Below, piece after piece: positions 32,595 through 41,029 of a stretch of DNA of 64,000 nucleotides; positions within the stretch are counted from its first letter, which is position 1, and every line of letters begins with the position of its first letter. The notes beneath the pieces are model-generated. The model saw only the letters and a program-made list of their open reading frames with translations, was not told the DNA's origin and searched no databases. Made by a program: the position numbers and the translations under genes. Source of the stretch: Nocardioidaceae bacterium UBA4001 (lineage in GTDB: Bacteria > Actinomycetota > Actinomycetes > Propionibacteriales > Nocardioidaceae); contig DGBP01000049.1 of assembly GCA_002384855.1 (NCBI GenBank), positions 3,578-67,577 on the forward strand. The letters run 5' to 3'.

Positions 32595-32651
32595 TCGTCG
32601 AGGTGTAGCACCTCGCCACCGCCTCGCGGCGAAGAACTGCCGTGACGGGGC

Positions 32652-32678
32652 GAAGCCCCCGCGTCGTGCGGAGGCTTC
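32652..32678. terminator. Hairpin terminator
   Basis: A GAAGCC-C-CCGC / GCGG-A-GGCTTC stem with a five-base loop lies 26 bases beyond the stop of the leftward gene at 32704-33051. No U-tract follows, as is usual in high-GC actinobacteria. It could serve both directions. Confidence 0.6.
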
Positions 32679-32703
32679 GTCGTGGTGAATCACCGCTTCG
32701 TAC

Positions 32704-33051
32704 CTAGACGATCAGGACGACTGCGGCGGCGACCGCTCCGGCCAGGGCGAGTGCGCTGAGCACGAAGCTCGTGATGGCGGAGGCAGTCCAGTGCCCGGAC
32801 CGGTCACGGAGGCTGGCGCCCAGCAGGCCGAGGCCCACGGCGAGAAGTACGCCGCCGGCGATGAAGCTGCCGAGGTACCACCCCGCGCTCAGGCCGGCGA
32901 CCACCCAGCTGGTCGGTGCGTAGAACGTGTAGGCACCGAACGCTGCGACGATGGCCCCGACGATCATGAGCGTGTAGTCGACCGTCCGGTTGCGGAACAG
33001 CCGCGGAAGGTGCTCCACGGAGACCCGTTCCCTCATCTGGACCTGTGTCAT
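32704..33051 (-). CDS. Small multi-pass membrane protein
   Basis: The 115-residue protein has a 25-residue polar N-terminus and three hydrophobic helices (TLMIVGAIVAAFGAYTF, FIAGGVLLAVGLGLLGASL, ITSFVLSALALAGAVAAAVV). No family was recognised. ATG at 33051 was chosen for GGAGGGAGAG directly upstream; the longer open frame back to 33165 lacks such a site. It ends before a hairpin terminator and is divergent from the alcohol dehydrogenase gene. Confidence 0.66.
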   Translation of the reverse strand: MTQVQMRERVSVEHLPRLFRNRTVDYTLMIVGAIVAAFGAYTFYAPTSWVVAGLSAGWYLGSFIAGGVLLAVGLGLLGASLRDRSGHWTASAITSFVLSALALAGAVAAAVVLIV

Positions 33052-33370
33052 CTCTCTCCCTCCTTCCCATTTCTCCGCCTTCCAGCGTGCGCCGGAGGCC
33101 GGTGAACGAGGAGGGTCGTGAGACCTGTCCGGGCCCCGTGCCGGACACGCCACACCGCCACGCACTCGAGGTAGCGGCCGGGCAGATCGGCAACAGGTCC
33201 CCGATGCCCTCTTCCGACCCGGTGAGCCACCGAGCTGACGGTCTGGACAGCTTTCCGTGGCTCACCGCATCGCGCGACCTCGCACGCGCCGACCAGCCCG
33301 TCCAGGGCTGACAGCCTCCGCGGGCGGCCGCACCGGCCGCCTGTCATCCCACAAGTTGAAGGAGCAACAC
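33052..33370. other. Divergent intergenic region
   Basis: This region separates the small membrane protein from the alcohol/aldehyde dehydrogenase pair. It carries the ribosome binding sites of both (GGAGGGAGAG on the minus side, AAGGAGCAACAC on the plus side). Nothing protein-like and no strong repeat was seen. Confidence 0.4.
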
Positions 33371-34482
33371 ATGCAGGGCGTGACCACAGTCCTGACCGCA
33401 CCGGGCGAGCTGGAGCAGCGCGAGTATCCGGTCCCCGATCCCGAGCCCGGTGGGGTGCTGCTCGAGATGATCCGCGCCAACGTGTGCGGATCGGAGGTGC
33501 ACATCCTCAAGGGACACCACCCGCTCATCCAGCCCGGCTGCGTCCTCGGACATGAGGGGGTCGGCAGGGTGGCACGTCTGGGGGACGGCGTGAGCACGGA
33601 CTTCGCGGGCCAACCGCTCGGCGAGGGCGACCGGGTCGTCGCCACCTACTTCGAGGCGTGCCGGCGGTCTTCGAGGCGTGCCGGCGGTGTCCCGAGTGCA
33701 ACCGAGGGCAGTGGAACCTCTGCCGCAACGCCTACTCCCGCTGGTCGACGCCTGCTGACCAGGCACCGCACTTCTTCGGCACCTTCGGCACCCACTGGGG
33801 ACTCAACGGCAACCAGTACGTCTACAAGGTGCCGGACAACGTCAGCAGCAAGGCCGTGTCGGCCGCGAACTGTGCACTCTCTCAGATGGTGGCGGCCGTC
33901 GACGCCGGGGACGTGCGAAAGGGTGACAAGGTGGTCATGCTCGGCGCCGGCGGGCTCGGGCTGTGCGGCGCCACCCTCGCCGCCGAAGCGGGCGCCGAGG
34001 TGTTCGCTGCAGAGATGGCCCCGTCACGCCTCGAGAAGGCCAAGACCTTCGGTGCCCACCACGGCGTCGACCTCACCCAGGCTGAGGACGGTCGGGAGCG
34101 GGTCGAGATGCTTCGGGAGGCGACCGGTGGCGGCGCCGACGTCCTCATCGACCTTACCGGCGTCCCGGGAGCGTTCTCGGAGGGTGTCCGCTCGGTACGC
34201 CCAGGTGGCAGGTTCGTCAGCGTGGGCAACGTCAGCCCGAACAAGTTCACCGACTTCGACCCGGGGCTCTTCACGCGCTCCGGGGTCAGCATGCACGCCG
34301 TCATCCGCTATCCGCACTACTTCCTGTCCCGATCGATCCGCTTCCTGGAGGAGACGCCCCACTACCCCTGGGAGGACATGGTCGACACCGACTACGCGTT
34401 CACCGACGTGCGCGCGGGCATCCAAGCGGCCGAGGACAAGACTGTGACCCGCGCAGGCATCGTCATCGGCACCGAAGACTGA
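33371..34482 (+). pseudogene. Zinc-dependent alcohol dehydrogenase broken by a 20-bp duplication
   Basis: The gene encodes a medium-chain Zn dehydrogenase. The start frame has the catalytic zinc region (RANVCGSEVHILKGH, then GHEGVGRV) up to VVATYFEACRR near residue 99. A perfect 20-base tandem duplication (33649-33688) then shifts the frame. The rest lies in the next frame: RCPECNRGQWNLC (structural zinc Cys cluster), VVMLGAGGLGLCGATLAAE (NAD-binding) and a normal C-terminus ending at 34482. Removing one repeat unit would restore one ~363-residue protein. As it stands the start frame runs on, without early stop, to 34447 as nonsense. The downstream aldehyde dehydrogenase follows after 29 bases. 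Confidence 0.85.
33649..33688 (+). repeat. Perfect 20-bp tandem duplication inside the alcohol dehydrogenase
   Basis: The unit CTTCGAGGCGTGCCGGCGGT occurs twice in direct succession (33649-33668 and 33669-33688). Because 20 is not a multiple of three it breaks the frame exactly at the structural zinc lobe. Loss of one unit by slippage would repair the gene. Confidence 0.93.
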
Positions 34483-34511
34483 CCCTGCATCCCCGACCCG
34501 AAGGACTACCC

Positions 34512-35936
34512 GTGGAGACCACGTACCCGTTCATCAACGGCGAGTCGGTGACCGTCACCGAAACCTACGACAACATCGACCCGGCCACCGGTGCGAGCCT
34601 CGGGGCCGTCGCCCGCTCCGGCGAGAAGGAGGTCGACCAGGCCGTCGAGGCCGCCCAGCAGGCCCAGCCGGGCTGGAACCGGACCCGTCCCGAGGACCGC
34701 GCCAGGATCCTTACGGGCATTGCCAACCTCATCGAACGTGATGCCGAGGCACTGGCCCGGGTCGAGAGCGAGGACACAGGGAAGCCTCTGAACCAGGCGC
34801 GGACCGACGCGGCTGTGTGCGCCCGCTACTTCCGGTTCTACGGCCACGCAATCGACTCCTACTACGGCCACACGATCCCGCTTGCCGACGACCAGCTCGT
34901 CTACACACGCAAGGAGCCCTTCGGGGTCGTGGGTTCGGTCATCGCATGGAACTACCCGATGCAGCTTCTGGCTCGCGCGGTGGCACCGGCCGTGGCGACC
35001 GGGAACGCCACGATCATCAAGCCCGCGGACGAGACGCCGAGAACCGCGGTCATGATCGCCCGGCTTGCTCTTGAGGCCGGCCTTCCCGCCGGTGTTTTCA
35101 ATGTCGTTCCCGGCACCGGCGTCGAAGCCGGTGCTGCCCTGACCGCCCACCCGGGGGTGCAACACCTGGGGTTCGTCGGATCCACCCAGGTCGGCTCGGC
35201 CATCGCCAGAGCTGCCGCGGAGCGCGTCGTACCGACGGTCCTCGAGCTGGGTGGAAAATCCGCCCACATCGTCTTCCCCGACGCCGATCTCGACCTGGCC
35301 GCGACGTTCGCGACCAAGGCCATCCTGCAGAACGCGGGCCAGACCTGCTCCGCAGGCTCTCGGCTCCTGGTCCACCGAGCCGTCCACGACGAGCTGCTCG
35401 CCAAGGTCGCCGACAACTTCGGCAAGGTCTCCATCGGTCCGGGACTGTCAGATCCCGATCTCGGGCCGCTGATCTCGACCAAGCAGCAGAGCCGTGTGCG
35501 GGCGATGGTGGGCGGGGTTTCGCGCGGCACGATCGTGGTCGGCGGAGACGCGCCGAGCGGAGGAGACCTCGATGCGGGAGCATACTTCTCCCCGACCCTC
35601 ATCGACGACGTCGACCCGGCATCGGAGATCGCCCGGGAGGAGGTCTTCGGACCTGTCCTCGTGGCCACCACCTTCGACTCCGAGGACGAGGCGATCGCAC
35701 TCGCCAACAGCACCGACTACGCACTGCTCGGTGCGCTCTGGACGCGAGACCTCAGCCGGGCCCATCGCCTCGCCTCCCAGGTGCAGGCGGGGCAGGTGTA
35801 CGTGAACACCTACGGGGCCGGTGGCGGTGTCGAGCTCCCCTTCGGCGGTTTCATGAAGTCCGGCTACGGTCGCGAGAAGGGCGTCGAGGCACTGGACGCA
35901 TACACCCAGACGAAGACGGTCATCGTCAAGCTCTGA
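34512..35936 (+). CDS. NAD(P)+-dependent aldehyde dehydrogenase
   Basis: This 474-residue enzyme oxidises an aldehyde to its acid. Seen are the nucleotide-binding GFVGSTQVGSAIARAAA (about 218-234), the general-base Glu in VLELGGKSAHIVF (about 247) and the catalytic Cys in NAGQTCSAGSRLLV (about 281). Length and motifs match betaine/medium-chain aldehyde dehydrogenases. The GTG start has AAGGACT upstream. It is 29 bases behind the alcohol dehydrogenase, so the pair was built to oxidise an alcohol to an acid. Two strong hairpins follow before the convergent TRAP operon. Confidence 0.9.
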   Translation: METTYPFINGESVTVTETYDNIDPATGASLGAVARSGEKEVDQAVEAAQQAQPGWNRTRPEDRARILTGIANLIERDAEALARVESEDTGKPLNQARTDAAVCARYFRFYGHAIDSYYGHTIPLADDQLVYTRKEPFGVVGSVIAWNYPMQLLARAVAPAVATGNATIIKPADETPRTAVMIARLALEAGLPAGVFNVVPGTGVEAGAALTAHPGVQHLGFVGSTQVGSAIARAAAERVVPTVLELGGKSAHIVFPDADLDLAATFATKAILQNAGQTCSAGSRLLVHRAVHDELLAKVADNFGKVSIGPGLSDPDLGPLISTKQQSRVRAMVGGVSRGTIVVGGDAPSGGDLDAGAYFSPTLIDDVDPASEIAREEVFGPVLVATTFDSEDEAIALANSTDYALLGALWTRDLSRAHRLASQVQAGQVYVNTYGAGGGVELPFGGFMKSGYGREKGVEALDAYTQTKTVIVKL

Positions 35937-35952
35937 GGTCCCTCCCCTACGG

Positions 35953-35987
35953 ACAGGGGCCGGTCGCGCCACGCGCCCGGCCCCTGT
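35953..35987 (+). terminator. Hairpin terminator of the aldehyde dehydrogenase operon
   Basis: An 11-base perfect stem, ACAGGGGCCGG / CCGGCCCCTGT, with a 13-base loop begins 16 bases after the aldehyde dehydrogenase stop. It has no U-tract but is very stable. Confidence 0.7.
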
Positions 35988-36031
35988 GCATGTGCTCGGG
36001 ACCTCGGCGTTCCTACAGAGGCCAGAGGGAC

Positions 36032-36070
36032 GAATGCGGTCACACGTTCAGCCGGTGTGTGACCGCATTC
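36032..36070. terminator. 14-bp perfect inverted repeat between convergent operons
   Basis: GAATGCGGTCACAC and GTGTGACCGCATTC form a perfect 14-base stem with an 11-base loop. It lies 17 bases beyond the stop of the leftward TRAP permease gene and serves as its terminator, probably in both directions. Confidence 0.65.
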
Positions 36071-36087
36071 ACGCGCCCGATCGCCGC

Positions 36088-37371
36088 CTATTCCACGAGC
36101 ACCAGGCTGAGCCAAGGCACGTAGGTGACGATGAGCAGCGCCACGAGCAGTACGCCGGCACTGGGAAGCGCGGCCTTGGCGACCCGCAGGACGCTCATGC
36201 GCGACAGCCCGCTGGCGACGAACAGGTTGAGCCCCAGGGGCGGGGTGACCATGCCGATCTCGAGGTTCATCACCATGATGATGCCGAGGTGGATGGGGTT
36301 GATCCCGAGCTCCATCGCGATCGGCAGCAGAATCGGCGCCAGGATCAAGATCGCACTCGAGGTCTCCATGAACAGTCCGGCGATCAGCAGGATCACGGTG
36401 ACCATCAGCAGGAAGGTCCAAGGCTGCAGGTCCAGGTCCAGCAGGGCCTGGGTGATCTCGCCCGGGATTCGCTCCGAGGTGAGCACGAAGGAGAACAGAA
36501 CGCCGTTTGCGATGATGAACATGACCATCGCCGACGTCCGCGCCGAGGTCAGCAGGATCTCGCTCATGTCCTTTACGCTGATCTCCCGGTAGACGAAGAA
36601 CGACACCAGGAGGGCGTAGAGCACCGCCATCGCTGCGGCCTCGGTGGGCGTGAAGATGCCGGTGTAGATGCCTCCGAGCACGAACAGCGGCAGCAGCAGG
36701 CTGAGACCGGCGTCCCGGAAGACCCGCACGCGCTCTCGGTGGCTCATCGCGATGGCGTCTGCGTCGACGCCGTAGTTCCTCCGGCGCGACACCACGACGA
36801 CCATCAGCAGGAGCATGATGCCCGCGAGGATGCCAGGGACGATGCCGGCGATGAAAAGGTCACCGATGGACTGCTCGGTTGCGATGCCGTAGACGATCAG
36901 CGGGATCGACGGCGGGATGAGGATCCCCAGCGACCCGGAGGTCGCGATGAGACCGGTCGAGAACTCCTTGCCGTAGCCGCTGCGGATCATGGCGGGGATC
37001 AGAAGCGTGCCCACAGCCACCACGGTCGCCGGACTGGAGCCCGAGATCGCAGCGAAGAAGACACACGAGCCCACTGCGGTCATCGCCAGGCCGCCCCGGA
37101 AGTGGCCGACGGTGGCCACGCCGGCCTTCGTGAGCCGATCGCTGATGCCGCCCCGACTCATGATCGTCGCCGCGAGGACGAACATCGGGATGGCGACCAG
37201 GGGGAAGGTGTTCAGGGCGTTGAACAGCGTCTCCGGTACCTGCGTCAGCGGGATCGTGGTGAAGTAGTAGAAGTAGATGAAGGACGTCAGTCCCAGCGCC
37301 ACCGCGATCGGTGTCGAGGAGAAGAGCAGCAGAAACAGGATGATGATCAGAGCGATCGCAGCGGCGCTCAT
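36088..37371 (-). CDS. dctM: TRAP transporter large permease, DctM-like
   Basis: This 427-residue membrane protein has about 12 helices and is the sodium-coupled translocating subunit of a tripartite TRAP transporter. Typical segments are SGSSPATVVAVGTLLIPAMI (about 131-150), GILIPPSIPLIVYGI (about 173-187) and the C-terminal EIGMVTPPLGLNLFVASGL (about 371-389). It overlaps the small permease gene by 4 bases (ATGA) and is the last gene of the gntR-dctP-dctQ-dctM operon. The substrate is probably a carboxylate but cannot be read from sequence. Confidence 0.92.
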   Translation of the reverse strand: MSAAAIALIIILFLLLFSSTPIAVALGLTSFIYFYYFTTIPLTQVPETLFNALNTFPLVAIPMFVLAATIMSRGGISDRLTKAGVATVGHFRGGLAMTAVGSCVFFAAISGSSPATVVAVGTLLIPAMIRSGYGKEFSTGLIATSGSLGILIPPSIPLIVYGIATEQSIGDLFIAGIVPGILAGIMLLLMVVVVSRRRNYGVDADAIAMSHRERVRVFRDAGLSLLLPLFVLGGIYTGIFTPTEAAAMAVLYALLVSFFVYREISVKDMSEILLTSARTSAMVMFIIANGVLFSFVLTSERIPGEITQALLDLDLQPWTFLLMVTVILLIAGLFMETSSAILILAPILLPIAMELGINPIHLGIIMVMNLEIGMVTPPLGLNLFVASGLSRMSVLRVAKAALPSAGVLLVALLIVTYVPWLSLVLVE

Positions 37372-37946
37372 CGAGCGTCACCGTCCTTCCGGTCGTCGCT
37401 GACACCGAGCTCCGAGGCGTCCAGCGCCGCGCCGCCCTCCTCCTCGAGGATGGAGCCTGCCGCGTGCGGGTACGGGTCGAGCCCGCGCGTGGTCCGCACC
37501 AGGATCTCGAGGGCACGCACGAGCATCAGGGTGAAGCCGATCGGCAGCGACAGCGTGACCACCCACAGCGGCAGGTGCATGGCCGGTGTGAGCGTGTTCT
37601 GAGTCTGCGGCTCGAAGATGAGCACCCATCCGAAGTAGCCGACCACGGCGAGGTAGGCGATGAGGACGAGGGTGCCGATGACCGCCATCACCCGCTTGCC
37701 GCGCTCCTTGAGGAAGACGGCGATCACATCGACGTTCACGTGCTGGTTGTGGCGAAGAGTGGCCACCGCGCCGAAGAACGTCGAGAAGATGACCAGGTAG
37801 ATGATCGCTTCCTCGGACCAGAAGATGATCTGGTTGAAGAACGTCCGCAGGATGACTGCGACGATCGCGAGCAGGGCGGCAGCGGCGAGCGAGCCGGCCG
37901 CCAGGACGTTCTCCACCTTCGTGAGGATGGAGTCGAGTCGGGACAT
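37368..37946 (-). CDS. dctQ: TRAP transporter small permease, DctQ-like
   Basis: The 192-residue protein has four hydrophobic helices (VLAAGSLAAAALLAIVAVIL near residues 13-32, then IFWSEEAIIYLVIFSTFFGA, VIGTLVLIAYLAVVGYFGW, VVTLSLPIGFTLMLVRALEI). RHNQHVNVDVI in the second loop is characteristic of DctQ. It pairs with DctM in the membrane. The C-terminal ~35 residues are polar and acidic. It lies 62 bases after the binding-protein gene. Confidence 0.88.
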   Translation of the reverse strand: MSRLDSILTKVENVLAAGSLAAAALLAIVAVILRTFFNQIIFWSEEAIIYLVIFSTFFGAVATLRHNQHVNVDVIAVFLKERGKRVMAVIGTLVLIAYLAVVGYFGWVLIFEPQTQNTLTPAMHLPLWVVTLSLPIGFTLMLVRALEILVRTTRGLDPYPHAAGSILEEEGGAALDASELGVSDDRKDGDAR

Positions 37947-38008
37947 CGGGCCTCCGTGGTCGGACGGGGGCGGCCAGGACGGACCGCCCCCGTGCTGGGC
38001 TTACCGGG

Positions 38009-39058
38009 TTACTGGTTCTCCAGCAGCTCGTCGACGAGTTCCTGGCCGATCACGTCGGCGTACTGCTCCCACACCGACGGCACGACCGCGTCCTTGAACG
38101 TCTGGCGCTGCTCGTCGCTGAGCTCGGTGATCTCGGTGCCGCCCGCGTCGACAACCGTCTGCTTGGCCTCGTCGTTGAGCTGGGCCGCGATCTCACGGTT
38201 GTGCGACGCAGCCTCCTCGGAGGCGGTGGTGACACACTCCTGGAGCTCCGATGGGAGCGACTCGAAGAACTCGTTGTTGATCGTGTGCACGTAACCGATG
38301 TAGCCGTGGTTGGACTCACTGATGTGCTTCTGCACGGTGTGCATGTTCTGCGACTCGATGTTGGAGTACGGGTTTTCCTGGCCGTCGATGACGCCCTGCT
38401 GCAGCGCGTTGTAGACCTCACTGAAGGACATCGGCGTCGACTGGGCGCCCCACTTCTGGAACTGGGTCTTCAGCACGTCTGAGGGCTGGATGCGGAACCG
38501 CAGCCCCTTCAGGTCCGCGGGCTCCTCCATCTTGCGGTTCGACGACAGCTGCTTGAGTCCGTTGTCCCAGAGGCCGAGGACCTTGACGTTGCGCTTGGCC
38601 AGCTCCTCGTTCTCGTAGATCGCCTTGCCGACCTCGGAGTCGGGCGAGACGATCTCGGGAATGTCTTCGACGGAGTCGAAGAGGAACGGCAGGTCGAGCA
38701 CCTGAAGCTGCGGCGCGATCGTGGTGAACTTCGCGCTGGCGGGGGCGAGCATCTGCACCGCGCCGGACTGGAGTGCCTGCAGCTCGTCCTCGTCGCCATA
38801 GAGCTCGGAGTTGGGGTAGATCTCCACCGTGACCTGGTCACCGCAGTTCTCGTCAACGACCTCCTTGAACTTTTCGGCGGCCTGCCCCTTGGGGGTCTCG
38901 GGGGTCACCACGTGCGAGAACTTGATGGTGAAGCTCTCGTCGCCGCCCTCTCCGCCGCTGCGCGCGCCACCACAAGCGGTGGCACCCAGCGCCAGGCTCA
39001 GGAGGGCAGCGGTTCCCACTGCGCGGCGTCCGTGTCGGTTGATCGCCATGGCGGTCAT
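38009..39058 (-). CDS. dctP: TRAP transporter substrate-binding lipoprotein, DctP-like
   Basis: This 349-residue lipoprotein has a signal ending in LSLALGATACGGA (lipobox Cys about residue 29). The DctP fold follows, with FTIKFSHVVTPETPKGQAAE at the start of the mature part and the conserved Arg-containing LKGLRFRIQPSDVLKTQF (about 161-178), the usual carboxylate-binding region. It captures the substrate outside the cell and hands it to DctQM. ATG at 39058 is used; ATG at 39049 is better spaced from GAAGGGA and equally possible. It follows the GntR gene by 50 bases. Confidence 0.91.
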   Translation of the reverse strand: MTAMAINRHGRRAVGTAALLSLALGATACGGARSGGEGGDESFTIKFSHVVTPETPKGQAAEKFKEVVDENCGDQVTVEIYPNSELYGDEDELQALQSGAVQMLAPASAKFTTIAPQLQVLDLPFLFDSVEDIPEIVSPDSEVGKAIYENEELAKRNVKVLGLWDNGLKQLSSNRKMEEPADLKGLRFRIQPSDVLKTQFQKWGAQSTPMSFSEVYNALQQGVIDGQENPYSNIESQNMHTVQKHISESNHGYIGYVHTINNEFFESLPSELQECVTTASEEAASHNREIAAQLNDEAKQTVVDAGGTEITELSDEQRQTFKDAVVPSVWEQYADVIGQELVDELLENQ

Positions 39059-39108
39059 TTCCCTTCTTGTTGCGGTCTCTTGTCGGGGTGGTGCTGGCAG
39101 TTGCCCGG

Positions 39109-39861
39109 TCAGGTCACGCTGCGGTGCAGGGTGACCCGGTGGGAGTAGTGCTCCGGGAGAAACTCGCTCTGTGCGAGCTCGACCGGCGTGCTCTCCGTGT
39201 CGAGGTAGGTGCGCTCGATCCGGAGTAGCGGCTGACCGGGGGGGCAGCCGAGATACGTCGTCGCCTCCGGTGACGCCGGGGCGACCGTGATGCTCTGCTC
39301 GGCCTCGGCGATCGGCCGGTCGAGCCGAGCGTCGAGGAGACCGATCACTGTGACCCGGCTGTGAACTCCCCCCGCCTCCACCTCGGGCAGGCCCTCGAGC
39401 AGGCGCGCTGCCGCAGGGGGCAGGTGCACGGTGGTGAGGCAGAACGGCACCTCGCCGTGCAGCCGACGGAAGAGGACCGTGGACACGACGTCGGTGTCGA
39501 GTCGCAGCCGCCCCGCCACCGCGACGTCGACCCGTCGGCGCAGGGGTGCTACGAGGTCGAACTCCGTGTCGAGCGAGAGGGTCATCAGGTCGTCGACCGA
39601 GCCGAACCGGCGCAGGTAGCGCCCGGCGTGCTCGGCCACGAAGGTCCCGCGGCCGGGCACCCGGTAGACGAGCCCGCCCGCGACGAGCTCTTGGAAGGCC
39701 CGCCGGACGGTCTGCCGGCTCAGGCCGCGGACCCGGGCGAGCTCCGCTTCGGTGGGCAACCGGCCGTCGGCGTACCTCTTGTGGAGGATGCCGTCGCGCA
39801 GCTCCTCGGCGAGGGCGCGGTAGGCGGCCTCCTGCTTCCGAGGCTTCGGCGACGCGGCCAT
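39109..39861 (-). CDS. GntR/HutC-type regulator with UTRA domain
   Basis: The 250-residue regulator has a winged helix at about 10-75 (LPTEAELARVRGLSRQTVRR) and a UTRA ligand-binding domain at about 90-245 (ending SEFLPEHYSHRVTLHRS). It is the first gene of the TRAP operon and so probably senses a transported acid. It is a paralogue of the regulator at 43695-44456, sharing the SRQTVRRAF, VYRVPGRGTFV and FLPEHYSHR blocks. ATG at 39861 has GGGAG upstream; an in-frame ATG at 39915 exists. A GTGCGGC half-site lies in its upstream region. Confidence 0.86.
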   Translation of the reverse strand: MAASPKPRKQEAAYRALAEELRDGILHKRYADGRLPTEAELARVRGLSRQTVRRAFQELVAGGLVYRVPGRGTFVAEHAGRYLRRFGSVDDLMTLSLDTEFDLVAPLRRRVDVAVAGRLRLDTDVVSTVLFRRLHGEVPFCLTTVHLPPAAARLLEGLPEVEAGGVHSRVTVIGLLDARLDRPIAEAEQSITVAPASPEATTYLGCPPGQPLLRIERTYLDTESTPVELAQSEFLPEHYSHRVTLHRSVT

Positions 39862-39926
39862 GGAACTCCCGTAGGTCGGGGTGGGACCCGACCCTGGGCT
39901 AAGAGGGCCGGACATTTACCTGATTG

Positions 39927-39960
39927 GTGCGGCCAAAGTTAAGACGATGCGGACAAATGT
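39927..39960. promoter_or_regulatory. GTGCGGC half-site with degenerate partner upstream of GntR/TRAP operon
   Basis: GGTGCGGCCAAA (39926-39937) carries the GCCGCAC half-site of the two full operators described at 44477 and 48520, and TGCGGACAAA follows at 39948-39957. The second half does not fit the N13 spacing, so this is only a weak candidate operator. Confidence 0.3.
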
Positions 39961-40035
39961 GTCAAGGCTCACCTATTGGTCGCGAGCGAGCACTTCCTGA
40001 CTTGGCGGGTCCCGCCGTGTCGTCGCGGCCGCGCG

Positions 40036-40965
40036 TCAGCGGTCGGCAGCGGCCAGCAGGGCCGAACCTTCGGCGAGCAGGAAGTCCCGGAACGACAGAG
40101 CCGGCGGAGGCAGCGTGCGGTCGGTCATCCAGGCCACCGCGATCGTGCGGGTCCGGCGCGGGCGGCGTACGTCGACCTCCACCACGTCCCCAGGATGGGA
40201 GACACCGGAGGCGGGCAGCAGCGCGACGCCGAGGTCGGCCGCGACGAGTCCCCGCACGGTGGCGACGTCGTCGCCCTCGAAGGTCAGCCGGGGCTCGAAA
40301 CCTGCCGCCGCGCACCAATCGTCGGTGATCTGCCGCAGACCGTAGCCGGGCTTGAAGCCCACGAAGCTCTCGTCGGCGAGCATGGCCAGCGCGACGCTGT
40401 TGCGGGAGGCCAGGCGGTGGTCGGCGGGGACGACCGCGCACAGCCGCTGCTCCTGCAGCGCGAGGGAGGCGACGTCGCGGCCGGACGGCAGCGGCGCGGT
40501 GAGCGCGACGTCCACTTCCCCGGCTCGCAGGTGGCGGAGCACGTCGTGGTGGGCCTCCTGGACGAGCTCGAAGCGCACATCGGGGAAGGTGCGGCGGAAC
40601 TCCCGGATGATCCTCGGCACCGCGACCGGGCCGAGCGTGTGCAGGAAGGCCAGGGTCACCACGCCGCGGCGCGGGTCACGCTCCTCGGCCAGGACGGCGA
40701 CGGCGCGCTCGACGTCGCCGAGCGCGCGCCGGGCCGCGACGGCGAGCGTCGCACCGGCCCGGGTCACCTCGATGCGGCGGCCCCGACGCAGGAGCAACGG
40801 CATGTCGAGGGCCCCCTCCAGCCGGGCGATCCGCCTGCTCAGCGTGGACTGCGGGACGCCGAGCACCTCGGCCGCGCGGGTCATGTGCTGCAGATCGGCG
40901 ACCACGACGAAGTCGGCGAGCGCCGGGAGATCGGTGACGCTCGGACCGGACCATTGATGCTCCAT
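40036..40965 (-). CDS. LysR-family transcriptional regulator
   Basis: This 309-residue protein has an N-terminal HTH (about 15-75: HMTRAAEVLGVPQSTLSRRI) and a two-lobed effector domain with VVTLAFLHTLGPVAVPRII and LVAADLGVALLPASG. ATG at 40965 begins just before conserved sequence; the longer frame upstream is not protein-like. It is divergent from the MFS exporter gene 64 bases away, the classic LysR arrangement. A TGATGC palindrome covering its own start suggests autorepression. Confidence 0.9.
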   Translation of the reverse strand: MEHQWSGPSVTDLPALADFVVVADLQHMTRAAEVLGVPQSTLSRRIARLEGALDMPLLLRRGRRIEVTRAGATLAVAARRALGDVERAVAVLAEERDPRRGVVTLAFLHTLGPVAVPRIIREFRRTFPDVRFELVQEAHHDVLRHLRAGEVDVALTAPLPSGRDVASLALQEQRLCAVVPADHRLASRNSVALAMLADESFVGFKPGYGLRQITDDWCAAAGFEPRLTFEGDDVATVRGLVAADLGVALLPASGVSHPGDVVEVDVRRPRRTRTIAVAWMTDRTLPPPALSFRDFLLAEGSALLAAADR

Positions 40966-40972
40966 TGCATCA
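40955..40972. promoter_or_regulatory. TGATGC-N6-GCATCA palindrome in the LysR/MFS promoter
   Basis: A perfect inverted repeat with 6-base arms covers the LysR start codon, and a further GCATCA lies at 40998-41003, next to the MFS promoter. The layout fits a LysR recognition site plus activation half-site in the divergent region. Confidence 0.45.
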
Positions 40973-41029
40973 CGATAGGCACACAGGTGCATTGGACGCA
41001 TCAAATCGCCCGGGTCTAGCCTCCTGTGG

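Noticed and set aside
35986..37602. A 538-codon plus-strand frame over the TRAP permease genes
   Set aside because: It is a His/Asp/Gln-rich antisense shadow; the minus strand holds clear DctM and DctQ membrane proteins.
39927..39957. A third full copy of the GntR operator before the TRAP operon
   Set aside because: Only one arm (GCCGCAC on the minus strand) fits; the second arm has the wrong spacing and several mismatches, so it is listed as a weak half-site only.
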